Source: an uncultured Clostridia bacterium (GTDB taxonomy: Bacteria > Bacillota > Clostridia > TANB77 > CAG-508). From it: a DNA stretch of 64,000 bases. The stretch is from positions 1-64,000 of the forward strand of contig CATGLK010000006.1 in the NCBI GenBank assembly GCA_949538735.1, read 5' to 3'. The notes below the pieces were generated by a model. It saw nothing but the letters and a program-made list of their open reading frames with translations. It ran no database searches and was not told the DNA's origin. A program made the position numbers and the translations under genes. Shown piece by piece: positions 28,845 to 37,916 of this stretch (positions are counted from its first letter, which is position 1; each line of letters begins with the position of its first letter).

Positions 28845-30248
28845 ATGTTAGATGATAAATATAAAAATAGAAATTTATCTGAAGTTTTTAAAGAATTAGA
28901 AGCAATTAGAAATGATTCTATTGCAGCGCAAACAAAGTCAAAACGTTCTAATCATAAAACTAGTAATTTAGACCAAACCAATTCTGGACAAACTATTTCT
29001 TGGCAGTCTAGTAATTGGGGAACTAATATTGATTCTGAAGCTACTATATATGGTAAATCAAAAGATTTGAAATTGTCACATATTATAGTTGGTTGCAGTA
29101 TTTTGGTTGTAGCTTTGGCTGTCTTTTTCCCAAAGAGTACTTCTTTTAATGCGAGTTATGCTAAGTCTGAAAATTTTGCAAGTATGTCAGAATTTGAATT
29201 GAACAGACATAGAATAAATATTCAAAGTATTATTTCTGAAAATTCAAATATGAACAGGGTTAAAGAGCAAGTTGTTGAAGAACGTGATGTTGAATTTGAA
29301 ACTACATATAATAATAATCCAACTTTACCAAAGAGCGAAGAAATCGTTACACAAGAAGGTGTGCTTGGTAAAGATAGAGTTGAAGCTGTTAAAACTTACG
29401 AAAATGGTGAGTTTGTAGAAGAAATTTTGTTAAATAGAACTATGATAACTGAGCCAACTCCAAAGGTGATTGAGCTTGGTACTTCTGAGTTTTTGGCAAA
29501 ACATAAGGTTCATTTGAAAGATACTATGTACTTTACAAAAGCTACTTCTATTAGACAAGAGGCGGATTCATCTTCTTCTGTTGTTGCAGATGTTAAACAA
29601 AGTTTAGATGTTAAATTATTGGAACTTCCAAGTGAAGAGTGGGCTAAGGTTTCTTTTGATAGTATAGAAGGTTATGTTCCTACATCAAACTTGACATCAG
29701 CTACTTCAACACCAAATATTGTAGAGAAAAATAGAATTCAAAGAATATTGCTTAAAGTTAATATAGATATGGAACTTAACAAGCCTAGTGGTTTGACTTT
29801 AAATGATTATAAGAAGATATTTACTGGATTATCAAATGACACTAATAAGATATTTGAAAACAATTATCAAGCTTTTTATAATGTTGAGAAAAAATATAAT
29901 ATAAATGGAATCTTTTTAGCATCTATGGCAATTCACGAAAGTGGTTGGGGTACTTCTCAAATAGCTAAGGATAAAAATAATTTGTTTGGCTATGGTTCTT
30001 ATGATAACACTCCTTATGAATCTTCTTTCGAGTTTGCTGATTATTCTGAAGGAATTGAGACTGTTGCTAAATCGTTAGTTAAGTATTATTTAAATCCTGC
30101 TGGAACTAAGATTTATGATGGTGAAACAGCAAGTGCTTGGTATTTCAATGGTCCTACTTTGGCTGGTGTTAATGAGAGATATGCTTCAGATAAGGAATGG
30201 CATAAAAAAGTTTACAGTTATATGGAAACTTTATATAACAGACTTTAA
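28845..30248 (+). CDS. membrane-anchored glucosaminidase with SH3 domain
   Basis: 467 residues. A cytoplasmic N-terminus with low-complexity Ser/Asn/Gln is followed by one membrane segment (HIIVGCSILVVALAVFFP, about 80-97). An SH3b-type domain (KATSIRQEADSSSSVVADV, near 238) comes next, then a C-terminal glucosaminidase domain with ASMAIHESGWGTSQIAKDKN, the catalytic glutamate in HESGWG, and NLFGYGSYDNTPY. It would cut peptidoglycan outside the membrane, for growth or daughter-cell separation. The next gene follows after 27 bases and is likely co-transcribed. Confidence 0.9.
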   Translation: MLDDKYKNRNLSEVFKELEAIRNDSIAAQTKSKRSNHKTSNLDQTNSGQTISWQSSNWGTNIDSEATIYGKSKDLKLSHIIVGCSILVVALAVFFPKSTSFNASYAKSENFASMSEFELNRHRINIQSIISENSNMNRVKEQVVEERDVEFETTYNNNPTLPKSEEIVTQEGVLGKDRVEAVKTYENGEFVEEILLNRTMITEPTPKVIELGTSEFLAKHKVHLKDTMYFTKATSIRQEADSSSSVVADVKQSLDVKLLELPSEEWAKVSFDSIEGYVPTSNLTSATSTPNIVEKNRIQRILLKVNIDMELNKPSGLTLNDYKKIFTGLSNDTNKIFENNYQAFYNVEKKYNINGIFLASMAIHESGWGTSQIAKDKNNLFGYGSYDNTPYESSFEFADYSEGIETVAKSLVKYYLNPAGTKIYDGETASAWYFNGPTLAGVNERYASDKEWHKKVYSYMETLYNRL

Positions 30249-30275
30249 TTTAAACTTTTTTGATGGGAGTAACAA

Positions 30276-31112
30276 ATGAGTAAAATAAATTTTAAAATTA
30301 AAAATGTAAAATTGGCTTTTGTACTATTAATAGTAGTTGCATTTATTGTTCTTATACTTTACAATGTGTTTGTATTTTCTGGACTTGATAAGAAAAATGC
30401 TTTTACTAATCAGATGTTAGAAATTGCTAGCGAAAATGAAAATCCTATTTTTAATATTCAGAAAATTTCTACTTTTAGTAGTGCAAATGCTTTTAATGAA
30501 GAAGATAATCATTCTTTGCAAAATATGAGTATTTCTCAGTTTTCTGATATTGCTATATATCTTGATAATAGCTTGTCTTCTTCTGATATAACTGCTGAAA
30601 ATACTGTTAGCGAGCTTTATATTGATAATATTAATATTTCGACTGCATCTGATAAAGGTACTAAAATTTTGAATTATAAGAATTCTTTAGATTTTGGTAA
30701 GTATAAAGATTTGACTACTACTAATAGAATTAATTTTAAGGTTGTTAGGTCTAATGAAGAGAATGAGAATAATAATTATGATGAGCCTACTTTTTATACG
30801 GATTGTTCTAATCCTATTACTTTGGGATTTTTGAATAAGAATATTTTGACTGATTATTCTGTTTCTGCTGATGCTAATTCTGTTTCTTTTAATGGAAAGG
30901 TTCTTCAAGAGGCTGGCATTAGTTTAGACGATATTAATTATACTTTGAGTTTTACTATTCATCTTGTTAATAATGTTGGTCAGAAGTTTGCTTATAATAT
31001 GAAGCTTGATGTTAATCTTGATGATGAGAATGGTGGTATTTTTAATGGTTATACTAATACTACTAATACTACTTCTGGTGATGAGTTTAAGTTTTTTAGA
31101 GAATTGAATTAA
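30276..31112 (+). CDS. single-pass extracytoplasmic protein, unknown function
   Basis: 278 residues. A short basic cytoplasmic start is followed by a membrane segment (LAFVLLIVVAFIVLILYNVFV, residues 13-33), then about 240 extracytoplasmic residues rich in Asn, Ser, Asp and Thr without cysteine. I do not recognise the domain. Its position 27 bases after a cell-wall hydrolase, with a shared terminator, suggests an envelope role. DGGAGTAAC-like GGGAGTAACAA serves as ribosome binding site. Confidence 0.75.
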   Translation: MSKINFKIKNVKLAFVLLIVVAFIVLILYNVFVFSGLDKKNAFTNQMLEIASENENPIFNIQKISTFSSANAFNEEDNHSLQNMSISQFSDIAIYLDNSLSSSDITAENTVSELYIDNINISTASDKGTKILNYKNSLDFGKYKDLTTTNRINFKVVRSNEENENNNYDEPTFYTDCSNPITLGFLNKNILTDYSVSADANSVSFNGKVLQEAGISLDDINYTLSFTIHLVNNVGQKFAYNMKLDVNLDDENGGIFNGYTNTTNTTSGDEFKFFRELN

Positions 31113-31119
31113 GAAAGTA

Positions 31120-31148
31120 AGAAAACGTTGATAAAATCAACGTTTTCT
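31120..31148. terminator. bidirectional terminator
   Basis: AGAAAACGTTGAT pairs with ATCAACGTTTTCT; it serves the + strand cell-wall pair and possibly the facing minus-strand gene. Confidence 0.85.
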
Positions 31149-31164
31149 TGTTTCTCCAAACAAT

Positions 31165-32091
31165 TTATTGAGCACATTTTTGGCACGGTGTTAATCCACT
31201 GGCTATTGCCTGACTTAAAGTTGTCGCTGTTGAATTTTTTCCTCCACATGTTGATATATAATGATATCTTTTCCCTGTTGGTGTTCTGTATACCGTTCTA
31301 CTATTGTTAGTATTTTGAGTAGTTGTACTCTGATTTGTTTGCTTTTTTATTGTTTGCTGTTGTTGGGCTTGTCGTTGAGCTTGTTGTCTAGCTTGTTCTG
31401 CTGCAGCTGCTTCTTCTTTTTTTCTTTCTTGCTCTTCTGCCAATTTTTTGGCTTGCTCTGCTGCAGCTGCCTCTTCTGCCTCTCTTTGTATTCTTTCTTC
31501 TTCAAGTTTTTTCTCTTGTTCTATTCTTTCTTTATCAATAATAGTTATTTTTATCCTATTGCTCTCTATTTCATTTGAACTGACATATACTTCTGCCTCG
31601 CCTTCAGCAATTGGCTGAATTTTTGCATATATGAATTTCTCATTACTCTTTTCTGTATTTTTATTGAACTCTACTATTTGAGAATTTGTACTATTAAATT
31701 TTATCTCACTTATATCAGCAGTTGTTGGGTCTATATTTAATAATATGTCTTTTGTTTCTTTTATATCTATTTCAATATCACTCTCATCAAATTTTAATTT
31801 TTCTATTTCTATTTTTTCTTCTATTTTTGTATTTGTATATGTCTCATTTTGTGGATAGTTAGTTTTAACATTTTCTTTTTGTAATGTCATACCACATATA
31901 CTAAATAAAATTATAGGTATTATAATTTGTACTAATTTTTTGTCCTTTAATTTGCTTTTTTCATATATGGCTGGTATTAGACTGATTCCGCATAATATAC
32001 AGAATATTGCTGGAATTATGTCTCCTGAGGTAATTCCACCTATTCCTCCTATAATTATAATGCTACCTAAAATTATTCTCAATTTCTTCAT
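31165..32091 (-). CDS. membrane protein with Ig-like domain and Cys-rich tail
   Basis: 308 residues from the ATG preceded by AGGGGGAATACAAAT. Three or four hydrophobic segments fill the first 75 residues (LRIILGSIIIIGGIGGITSG first). A bacterial Ig-like region (SDIEIDIKETKDILL to ESNRIKITIID) and an Ala/Glu/Gln-rich coiled coil of about 60 residues follow. The end carries TPTGKRYHYISTCGG and GLTPCQKCAQ, a C-x-to-CxxC pattern found at the end of many Gram-positive surface and nuclease proteins. The function is unknown. The longer frame upstream enters the tRNA terminator and is not used. Confidence 0.75.
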   Translation of the reverse strand: MKKLRIILGSIIIIGGIGGITSGDIIPAIFCILCGISLIPAIYEKSKLKDKKLVQIIIPIILFSICGMTLQKENVKTNYPQNETYTNTKIEEKIEIEKLKFDESDIEIDIKETKDILLNIDPTTADISEIKFNSTNSQIVEFNKNTEKSNEKFIYAKIQPIAEGEAEVYVSSNEIESNRIKITIIDKERIEQEKKLEEERIQREAEEAAAAEQAKKLAEEQERKKEEAAAAEQARQQAQRQAQQQQTIKKQTNQSTTTQNTNNSRTVYRTPTGKRYHYISTCGGKNSTATTLSQAIASGLTPCQKCAQ

Positions 32092-32158
32092 ATTTGTATT
32101 CCCCCTATTTGTTATATAATAACAAATAGGATTACTTTTGTAAATACATAGTTGCATA

Positions 32159-32201
32159 AAAAACCGAGAAAACATTGACATTTCAATATTTTCTCGGTTT
32201 T
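32159..32201 (-). terminator. terminator of the tRNA operon
   Basis: AAAACCGAGAAAATATTGAA pairs with CAATGTTTTCTCGGTTTT, directly after tRNA-Cys on the minus strand. Confidence 0.9.
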
Positions 32202-32205
32202 AATT

Positions 32206-32279
32206 TGGAGGCGACACCCGGATTCGAACCGGGGATCAGAGTTTTGCAGACTCGTGCCTTACCACTTGGCTATATCGCC
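32206..32279 (-). tRNA. tRNA-Cys (GCA)
   Basis: GGCGATA and TGTCGCC acceptor arms pair fully. The anticodon loop CTGCAAA carries GCA. The T arm contains GGTTCGAATCC, and CCA is encoded in the genome. Confidence 0.95.
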
Positions 32280-32328
32280 GTATATACCATACTATGATAC
32301 AAAATAGAATTTTGTTACAAAAAAATAA

Positions 32329-32402
32329 TGGAGCAGGTAACGGGAATCGGACCCGTAACTTAACCTTGGCAAGGTTACGTTTTACCACTAAACTATACCT
32401 GC
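32329..32402 (-). tRNA. tRNA-Gly (GCC)
   Basis: GCAGGTA and TACCTGC acceptor arms; the anticodon loop TTGCCAA has the normal seven bases with GCC; CCA is encoded. It reads GGC and GGT. With a normal seven-base loop it is not, by sequence, the quadruplet-reading glycine tRNA that the CGG-site hypothesis would require. Confidence 0.95.
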
Positions 32403-32473
32403 ATATATAAACACGTATATACGCATTTAATATATTAACAAATTTTACTAAAAATGTCAAGAGTGATTAACTA

Positions 32474-33940
32474 TTAATTTCCTATTGGAGCATAATTATC
32501 TGTAACAATTTGTTTTTCACTTGTAAAATCTTGAATTTCATTATTCAACAAACCTTGATATTCTTCTTGTTTGTCATTGTTTACGCTTTTATTTCCTTTA
32601 AAACCTACAAGTATCAAATTTTGTGTTTCTTTGCTATCTGCATTAGTTCTAACCTTAAACATTTTTACATCATCAAATATTGCTTTGTATGTATTATATT
32701 CATATTTTATAAAGTCTGATTTTTCTCCTTCTATTGATGATATTATGTTTGTAATTACCATTCCATTTTCATTCAAATTATTATATGCTTTTTGCATTGC
32801 TTCATATGTTGTAAGTTCAAATGGAGCATTTAATCCTTTGAATGCATCTATTAATATTGTATCATATTTAGTTTCATTATAATTTAAAAAGCTTCTTCCG
32901 TCTGTTGTATATATTTTTAAGTTTGGATTATTTGTATCTAATCCAAATTCTTCCTCAGATATTTCTGTCATTTTCTTGTCAATTTCTACAACATCTATTG
33001 TTTTGTCTTGGTATTTGTTTAAGTAGTGCATTGGGTATGTGTATGCTGCTCCTCCTAGCATTAATGTGCTTTTGGCTTCTTTGTTATAGTATTCAAATAA
33101 ATCAAAATATGTGAGATATTGTGCTCCCATTTTTCCTGTTTCTTGATTTATGTAAGATTCCAGCCCTGTGTCTACTTGTAATGTTTTGTATTTTGCTTGG
33201 TCTACTTGAATTTCTTTTACCCATATTCTACTATATTCAGAATCTACATCTTTTATGATATCTATATTTTTATTTTTAAATATTTGCGCACCTAAAATGT
33301 TGAGCCCTATTATTGCAATTAGCTCTATAATGATTAATACGTAATATTTTTTGTCTTTATTTTTGAATAGCATAAATGACAAAATCCATAATAGAATTGA
33401 ACATCCTAATATTATTGTTCTTACTCCTAAGTTTGGTATTAGTATAAATCCTGCAAAAAATGTTCCAAATATACTTCCTATTGTTGATAGTGAAGATATT
33501 TTTCCTGATGTTGCACCTACATTATCTGGTGCATTATTTTTTAGTTTTACTGCTATTGGCGATACTGCTGCTAGTAGAAAACTTGGTATTCCAAATACTA
33601 TTGTTGCTGATATTATTGCTACTATTATTAATTGATTTACTGCTTGTGCTAACGTGTTTACAAATACTGTTTCTAGTATTGGTATTAGGCTTGTTGCTAT
33701 TGCTGCAATTAGCAAATAGTTTGCTAAAATGTTGATGTCGTTTTCTTTGTTTTGGTCAGCTTTTTTACCACCAAGCCAATACCCTATACTCATACTTGTT
33801 AGCATTATTCCTATTATTGTTGTCCATATTAGGTTTGAACTTCCTACATATGGTGACAATATCCTTGAAGCTATTAACTCTAATACCATTGTTAATGCTC
33901 CACTTAAAAACACTGTTATTTCTAACTGGTATTTTTTCAT
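32474..33940 (-). CDS. membrane protein with spermidine-synthase-like domain
   Basis: 488 residues. About seven membrane segments occupy the first 215 residues (ITVFLSGALTMVLELIASRI first). The C-terminal half is a Rossmann methyltransferase-like domain: LMLGGAAYTYPMHYL, DVVEIDKKMTEISEEEFGL, IYTTDGRSFLN and YDTILIDAFKG. The order matches the fused transporter/spermidine-synthase-like family. Catalytic activity cannot be judged from sequence alone. It lies just upstream of the tRNA pair on the same strand. Confidence 0.85.
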   Translation of the reverse strand: MKKYQLEITVFLSGALTMVLELIASRILSPYVGSSNLIWTTIIGIMLTSMSIGYWLGGKKADQNKENDINILANYLLIAAIATSLIPILETVFVNTLAQAVNQLIIVAIISATIVFGIPSFLLAAVSPIAVKLKNNAPDNVGATSGKISSLSTIGSIFGTFFAGFILIPNLGVRTIILGCSILLWILSFMLFKNKDKKYYVLIIIELIAIIGLNILGAQIFKNKNIDIIKDVDSEYSRIWVKEIQVDQAKYKTLQVDTGLESYINQETGKMGAQYLTYFDLFEYYNKEAKSTLMLGGAAYTYPMHYLNKYQDKTIDVVEIDKKMTEISEEEFGLDTNNPNLKIYTTDGRSFLNYNETKYDTILIDAFKGLNAPFELTTYEAMQKAYNNLNENGMVITNIISSIEGEKSDFIKYEYNTYKAIFDDVKMFKVRTNADSKETQNLILVGFKGNKSVNNDKQEEYQGLLNNEIQDFTSEKQIVTDNYAPIGN

Positions 33941-34022
33941 TTATTGCTCCTTTTATATTCCAATTTGCTTTATTTATTATTTACTTATCTTTGTAGCACT
34001 AAATTTATGCTTTTTGATATTT

Positions 34023-36107
34023 TTATTTCTTTGTTTTTTTCGCTGTTTTTTTGGTTCTAGTTGTTTTGCGCTTTGTAGTTTTCTTTTTAGTTTCTTTTTC
34101 GAATTCTGCTTTTTCTTCTGGGTCCCATTTTTCCCCTGGCTTAGGCTTGTTCCAAGAAATGTAGTCACAAGATTTTGGATTATTTTCGCATATATAGTAG
34201 TTTCTTTTTCTTTTTGTCTTCCTTACTTGTACTGTTGCCCCACATTTTGGACATGGTACGTCTATTGTTTCTACTATTGGTTTTGCATTTTTACATTCTG
34301 GGTATCCTGGACATGCTAAAAATTTTCCATATCTTCCATATTTGTAAACCATCATTCTTCCACATTTGTCACATTGAACGTCTGATACTTCTTCTTTTAG
34401 TTCTACATGTTCTAGCTCTTTTTCTACTCTTTCCAATTCTTTTTCAAATGGTCCATAGAATTCTCTTAACATCTTTTTCCATTCTTCGTTTCCTTCTGCT
34501 ATTTCGTCAAATTCATTTTCTATTTTTGCTGTGAATTCAACATTTATAACATCTGTGAAGTTCTCTGTTAGTAGTTTGTTTACTACTTTTCCTAATTCTG
34601 TTGGTATTAGCTGTTTTTGTTCTTTTTCTATGTATCTTCTTTCTAGAATTGTTGTTATTGTAGGAGAGTATGTACTTGGTCTTCCTATTCCTTTTTCTTC
34701 TAATGCTTTTACCAAACTTGCTTCTGTGTATCTTGGTGGTGGTTCTGTAAAGCTTTGTTTTGGATTTATTTTTTGTAGGTCTACTTCTTGTTTTTCTTTT
34801 AAGTCTGGTAACATTCCTTCTTCTTCTTTTTCTTGGATGTCTGTTCCTTCTACATATAATGTCATAAATCCTTTAAATTTAAGTAGTTGTCCATTTGCTT
34901 TGAAGTTGTATTCTCCACTGTTTATTGTTACTGACATAGTGTCGTAAACAGCTGCTGCCATTTGGCTTGCCATAAATCTGTTGTATATTAATTTGTATAG
35001 TTTGTATTGGTCTCTTGTTAAAGAGTCTTTTATGCTGTCTGGCTCTAAGTCTGCATATGTTGGTCTTATACCTTCGTGTGCGTCTTGAGAGTCTTTTTTT
35101 GCTCTATAATATCTATTTTCATAATAGTTTTCGCCATATGTTTTTACTATTTGTGTTTTTGCTGCTGCTCTTGCTTCTTCTGATATTCTTGTTGAGTCTG
35201 TTCTCATATATGTTATTAACCCAACTGTTCCTCTTTCTGGTATTTTTACACCTTCATATAATCCTTGTGCTGTTGACATTGTTCTTTTTAGTGTAAATCC
35301 TAGTTTTCTTGAAGCTTCTTGTTGCATTGTACTTGTTGTAAATGGTGGCGCTGGTGTTCTTTTCTTTTCTCCCCTTTTTACTTCTTCTACGATGTATTTT
35401 TCTTTTTCTATTTGTTCTAGTATTTTGTCTACTTCTTCTTTGCTATGTATTTCTAGCTTTTTCCCATTTTGACCATAGAATTTTGCTTGGAATTGTTTTT
35501 TGCTTTCTTTGTCTTTTAAGTCAACATATATGTTCCAATATTCTTCTGGTTTGAAGTTTTCAATTTCTTCTTCTCTTTCTACTATTAGCTCTACTGCAAC
35601 TGATTGTACACGTCCTGCTGATAGTCCTCTTCTTACTTTTTTCCAAAGTAGTGGGCTTATTTTGTATCCAACTATTCTATCTAGTACACGTCTTGCTTGT
35701 TGTGCGTCTACTAAGTTGACGTCTATGTCTCTTGGTTCTTTTATTGCTTTTTGTACTGCCCCTTTTGTGATTTCATTAAATGTTACTCTTGTTATTTTTG
35801 CTTCTTCATCTTTTAGTATTGTTGCTAGGTGCCATGCTATCGCTTCACCCTCACGGTCAGGGTCAGTTGCAAGATATACTTTATCTGCTTGCTTTGCTTC
35901 TTTCTTTAATAATTTTATTAGGTCTCCTTTTCCCCTTATGTTTATATATTCTGGTTCAAAGTCATTTTCTATATTTACTCCTAGTTTTGATTTTGGTAGG
36001 TCTCTTATGTGCCCCATTGACGCTACTACTTTTGTACTACCACCTAGGAATTTTTTTATTGTGTTTGCTTTTGCTGGTGATTCTACTATTATTAATTTAC
36101 TTGCCAT
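34023..36107 (-). CDS. topA: DNA topoisomerase I
   Basis: Relaxes negative supercoils. 694 residues. Toprim starts at KLIIVESPAKANTIKKFLGG, with TDPDREGEAIAWHLA the acidic motif. The active tyrosine lies in GLITYMRTDSTRISEEAR (about residue 298). Two C-terminal zinc fingers follow (CDKCGRMMVYKYG with CPGYPEC; CPKCGATVQ with CENNPKSC), then a lysine-rich tail. It has no in-frame CGG, in contrast to topB. AAGGAGGAAAACT precedes the start. Confidence 0.98.
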   Translation of the reverse strand: MASKLIIVESPAKANTIKKFLGGSTKVVASMGHIRDLPKSKLGVNIENDFEPEYINIRGKGDLIKLLKKEAKQADKVYLATDPDREGEAIAWHLATILKDEEAKITRVTFNEITKGAVQKAIKEPRDIDVNLVDAQQARRVLDRIVGYKISPLLWKKVRRGLSAGRVQSVAVELIVEREEEIENFKPEEYWNIYVDLKDKESKKQFQAKFYGQNGKKLEIHSKEEVDKILEQIEKEKYIVEEVKRGEKKRTPAPPFTTSTMQQEASRKLGFTLKRTMSTAQGLYEGVKIPERGTVGLITYMRTDSTRISEEARAAAKTQIVKTYGENYYENRYYRAKKDSQDAHEGIRPTYADLEPDSIKDSLTRDQYKLYKLIYNRFMASQMAAAVYDTMSVTINSGEYNFKANGQLLKFKGFMTLYVEGTDIQEKEEEGMLPDLKEKQEVDLQKINPKQSFTEPPPRYTEASLVKALEEKGIGRPSTYSPTITTILERRYIEKEQKQLIPTELGKVVNKLLTENFTDVINVEFTAKIENEFDEIAEGNEEWKKMLREFYGPFEKELERVEKELEHVELKEEVSDVQCDKCGRMMVYKYGRYGKFLACPGYPECKNAKPIVETIDVPCPKCGATVQVRKTKRKRNYYICENNPKSCDYISWNKPKPGEKWDPEEKAEFEKETKKKTTKRKTTRTKKTAKKTKK

Positions 36108-36192
36108 AGTTTTCCTCCTTTTATTGCTATTTTCTTTGTTGCTATATGTTATTTTAGACTAATTTCCCATTTTTTGCAAGCTTTTTTGGAAA

Positions 36193-36516
36193 CTATAATA
36201 AATATGCACTTTTTGATAAATCACAGATGACGTCTTGTACACATACTGGTGTAACTTCGTTGTCTTTTAATATTTTTAAAATTTCGTCTACTTTTTCTTC
36301 GTTATTTGATAAGTATTCGATAGTTTTGTCCTCTGTTTTTTTGTCATTTTCTATGTATTGGGTTTTTACAATTTTTATGCCATATTTACTGTTTGTTCCT
36401 TTTACAAATTCGTCTTCATTTATTATTTTGTAATACTCCAATTTGATTGGATTTTCCACTCCTGCTTCTTCTAATTTTTCTTTTTCTATGAATATACTTC
36501 CATAAAATCTTTTCAT
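36193..36516 (-). CDS. DUF6514 family protein
   Basis: 107 residues, soluble. It resembles the short clostridial DUF6514 proteins: EYYKIINEDEFVKGTNSKYGIKIVKT in the middle and a C-terminal LKDNEVTPVCVQDVICD with two cysteines. No catalytic role is known to me. AGAGAGGGAGAAAA precedes the ATG. Confidence 0.75.
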   Translation of the reverse strand: MKRFYGSIFIEKEKLEEAGVENPIKLEYYKIINEDEFVKGTNSKYGIKIVKTQYIENDKKTEDKTIEYLSNNEEKVDEILKILKDNEVTPVCVQDVICDLSKSAYLL

Positions 36517-36529
36517 TTTTCTCCCTCTC

Positions 36530-36815
36530 TTTCGTATTAAACAGAAATTATAATACTACTATTTTCAAGGGTTTGCAAGATTTTTTCATCGCAATATTTT
36601 ATGTTTTTTTATGTTTTTTTGCATATTTCGTTTTGTCTCGACATATTAGTTTTTTGTTTTATGTTTTTCTTGTTTGCTTTCGACAAATTTCGATAGATTT
36701 TTTTATTTATTTTTAGTAAAATATATTTAGATTGATTTCTTTCTATTTTATTTTATATATTTTTATTTTAAAATAGTAGTAATTTTGGATTACTACTATC
36801 TCTGTCTACTTTAAT
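36530..36815. other. T-rich intergenic stretch
   Basis: Poly-T-rich with no ORF, no clear hairpin and no convincing promoter. I see nothing definable in it. Confidence 0.5.
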
Positions 36816-37760
36816 TTATTGCTCTTTTTCTTTCATTTCTATTTCTTCGTAATATTCACATTTATTTTCAATTGTTTTATTTCTTAAAACAACATACAAT
36901 TCTGTTGATGTAGCTGCTCTGTATGGGTTTGCATATAGTAGGTTTATCATTCCAAATGTGAAAATAGAGGCTATCTCCCATCCTATAAATGATAGGTCTA
37001 GTACAAATGCTCTCCATTTATTGTGTTTCATCATTTCTTTTGAAAGTTTAAATGCTTTTTTTCTTTTTATTTTTGGATTTTCGGCTAATATGTATGGTAT
37101 CATTCTATATTCATACATTTTTATTGGTCCACCTATTATTGTTAAATACCATAACATATTGTATATATTTCTTAAGAACATTGTTAATGCCACATTAAAC
37201 CAATTTTCTTTTTTGAATATATCTTTTGCTATGTCTGTTATCTGCGTATTTTCTTCTGCTCTTGCTTTTAAAAAGTACTTTCTTCCTGCTACTATTAGTG
37301 GATCTCCTATCATTATTACAAATAGCAATGATATTAGTGCTGTTATTGAAAGTGTAACTCCTAAAAATGCCTGATTTATATTAAATGACGTTATTGCATC
37401 TATTATTTTGAATATATATTTTTGTGATTTTGTTGCACTACTTACATTTGCTTTTACTATTTCTATTACTTTTTTCTCTGAGTCTGTTAAGTTTTCAATT
37501 CCAATTTCTTCTTCTACTTCTGATATTTTTTCTAATATTATTTCTACTTTTTCTTGGTCTATATCTTCATTTTCTTGTATTTGCTCTTGCCTAACTATAT
37601 AAGTTGGGTCTAATGAATCTTCTCCTTGTAGCCAACCTATTATTGATGTTCCAAATTCTCCTGTTAAAAGCGCAAGTAAAAAACATACTACTATTACTGT
37701 CCAGTAGTTTTTCTTTACTACTTCTCGTGCTTTAGCTTTTAATTCTTTTCTTTTCCACAT
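36816..37760 (-). CDS. DUF975-like membrane protein
   Basis: 314 residues. The start MWKRKELKAKAREVVKKNYW and the order of membrane segments (about 24-44, 132-155, 193-215, 270-295) are typical of DUF975 proteins. A long acidic loop of about 100 residues lies between the first two segments. MKHNKWRAFVLDLSFIGWEI is the conserved part. The function is unknown. ATTTTCTCC upstream corresponds to a GGAGAAAATGTA ribosome binding site. Confidence 0.8.
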   Translation of the reverse strand: MWKRKELKAKAREVVKKNYWTVIVVCFLLALLTGEFGTSIIGWLQGEDSLDPTYIVRQEQIQENEDIDQEKVEIILEKISEVEEEIGIENLTDSEKKVIEIVKANVSSATKSQKYIFKIIDAITSFNINQAFLGVTLSITALISLLFVIMIGDPLIVAGRKYFLKARAEENTQITDIAKDIFKKENWFNVALTMFLRNIYNMLWYLTIIGGPIKMYEYRMIPYILAENPKIKRKKAFKLSKEMMKHNKWRAFVLDLSFIGWEIASIFTFGMINLLYANPYRAATSTELYVVLRNKTIENKCEYYEEIEMKEKEQ

Positions 37761-37916
37761 TACATTTTCTCCTAGTTTTTAATTATGTAAAAAGTATGCT
37801 CTCTTCTTTATGTTCTATATAATTATAAACTAAATGTTCCTTCTAGGCAAGCCATTTTTTGCTTATTTATTTTTTTGTGTTATATTTTTAGTAGGTCTAC
37901 CTTTTATATTAGCTTT

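Noticed and set aside
32329..32402. The tRNA-Gly here as the quadruplet-reading tRNA
   Set aside because: Its anticodon loop has the normal seven bases with GCC, so it does not explain C-GGN reading by itself.
3621..36162. Long + strand ORFs opposite mfd, topA and others
   Set aside because: They are antisense shadows rich in Leu, Phe and Ser without ribosome binding sites, produced by AT-rich minus-strand genes.
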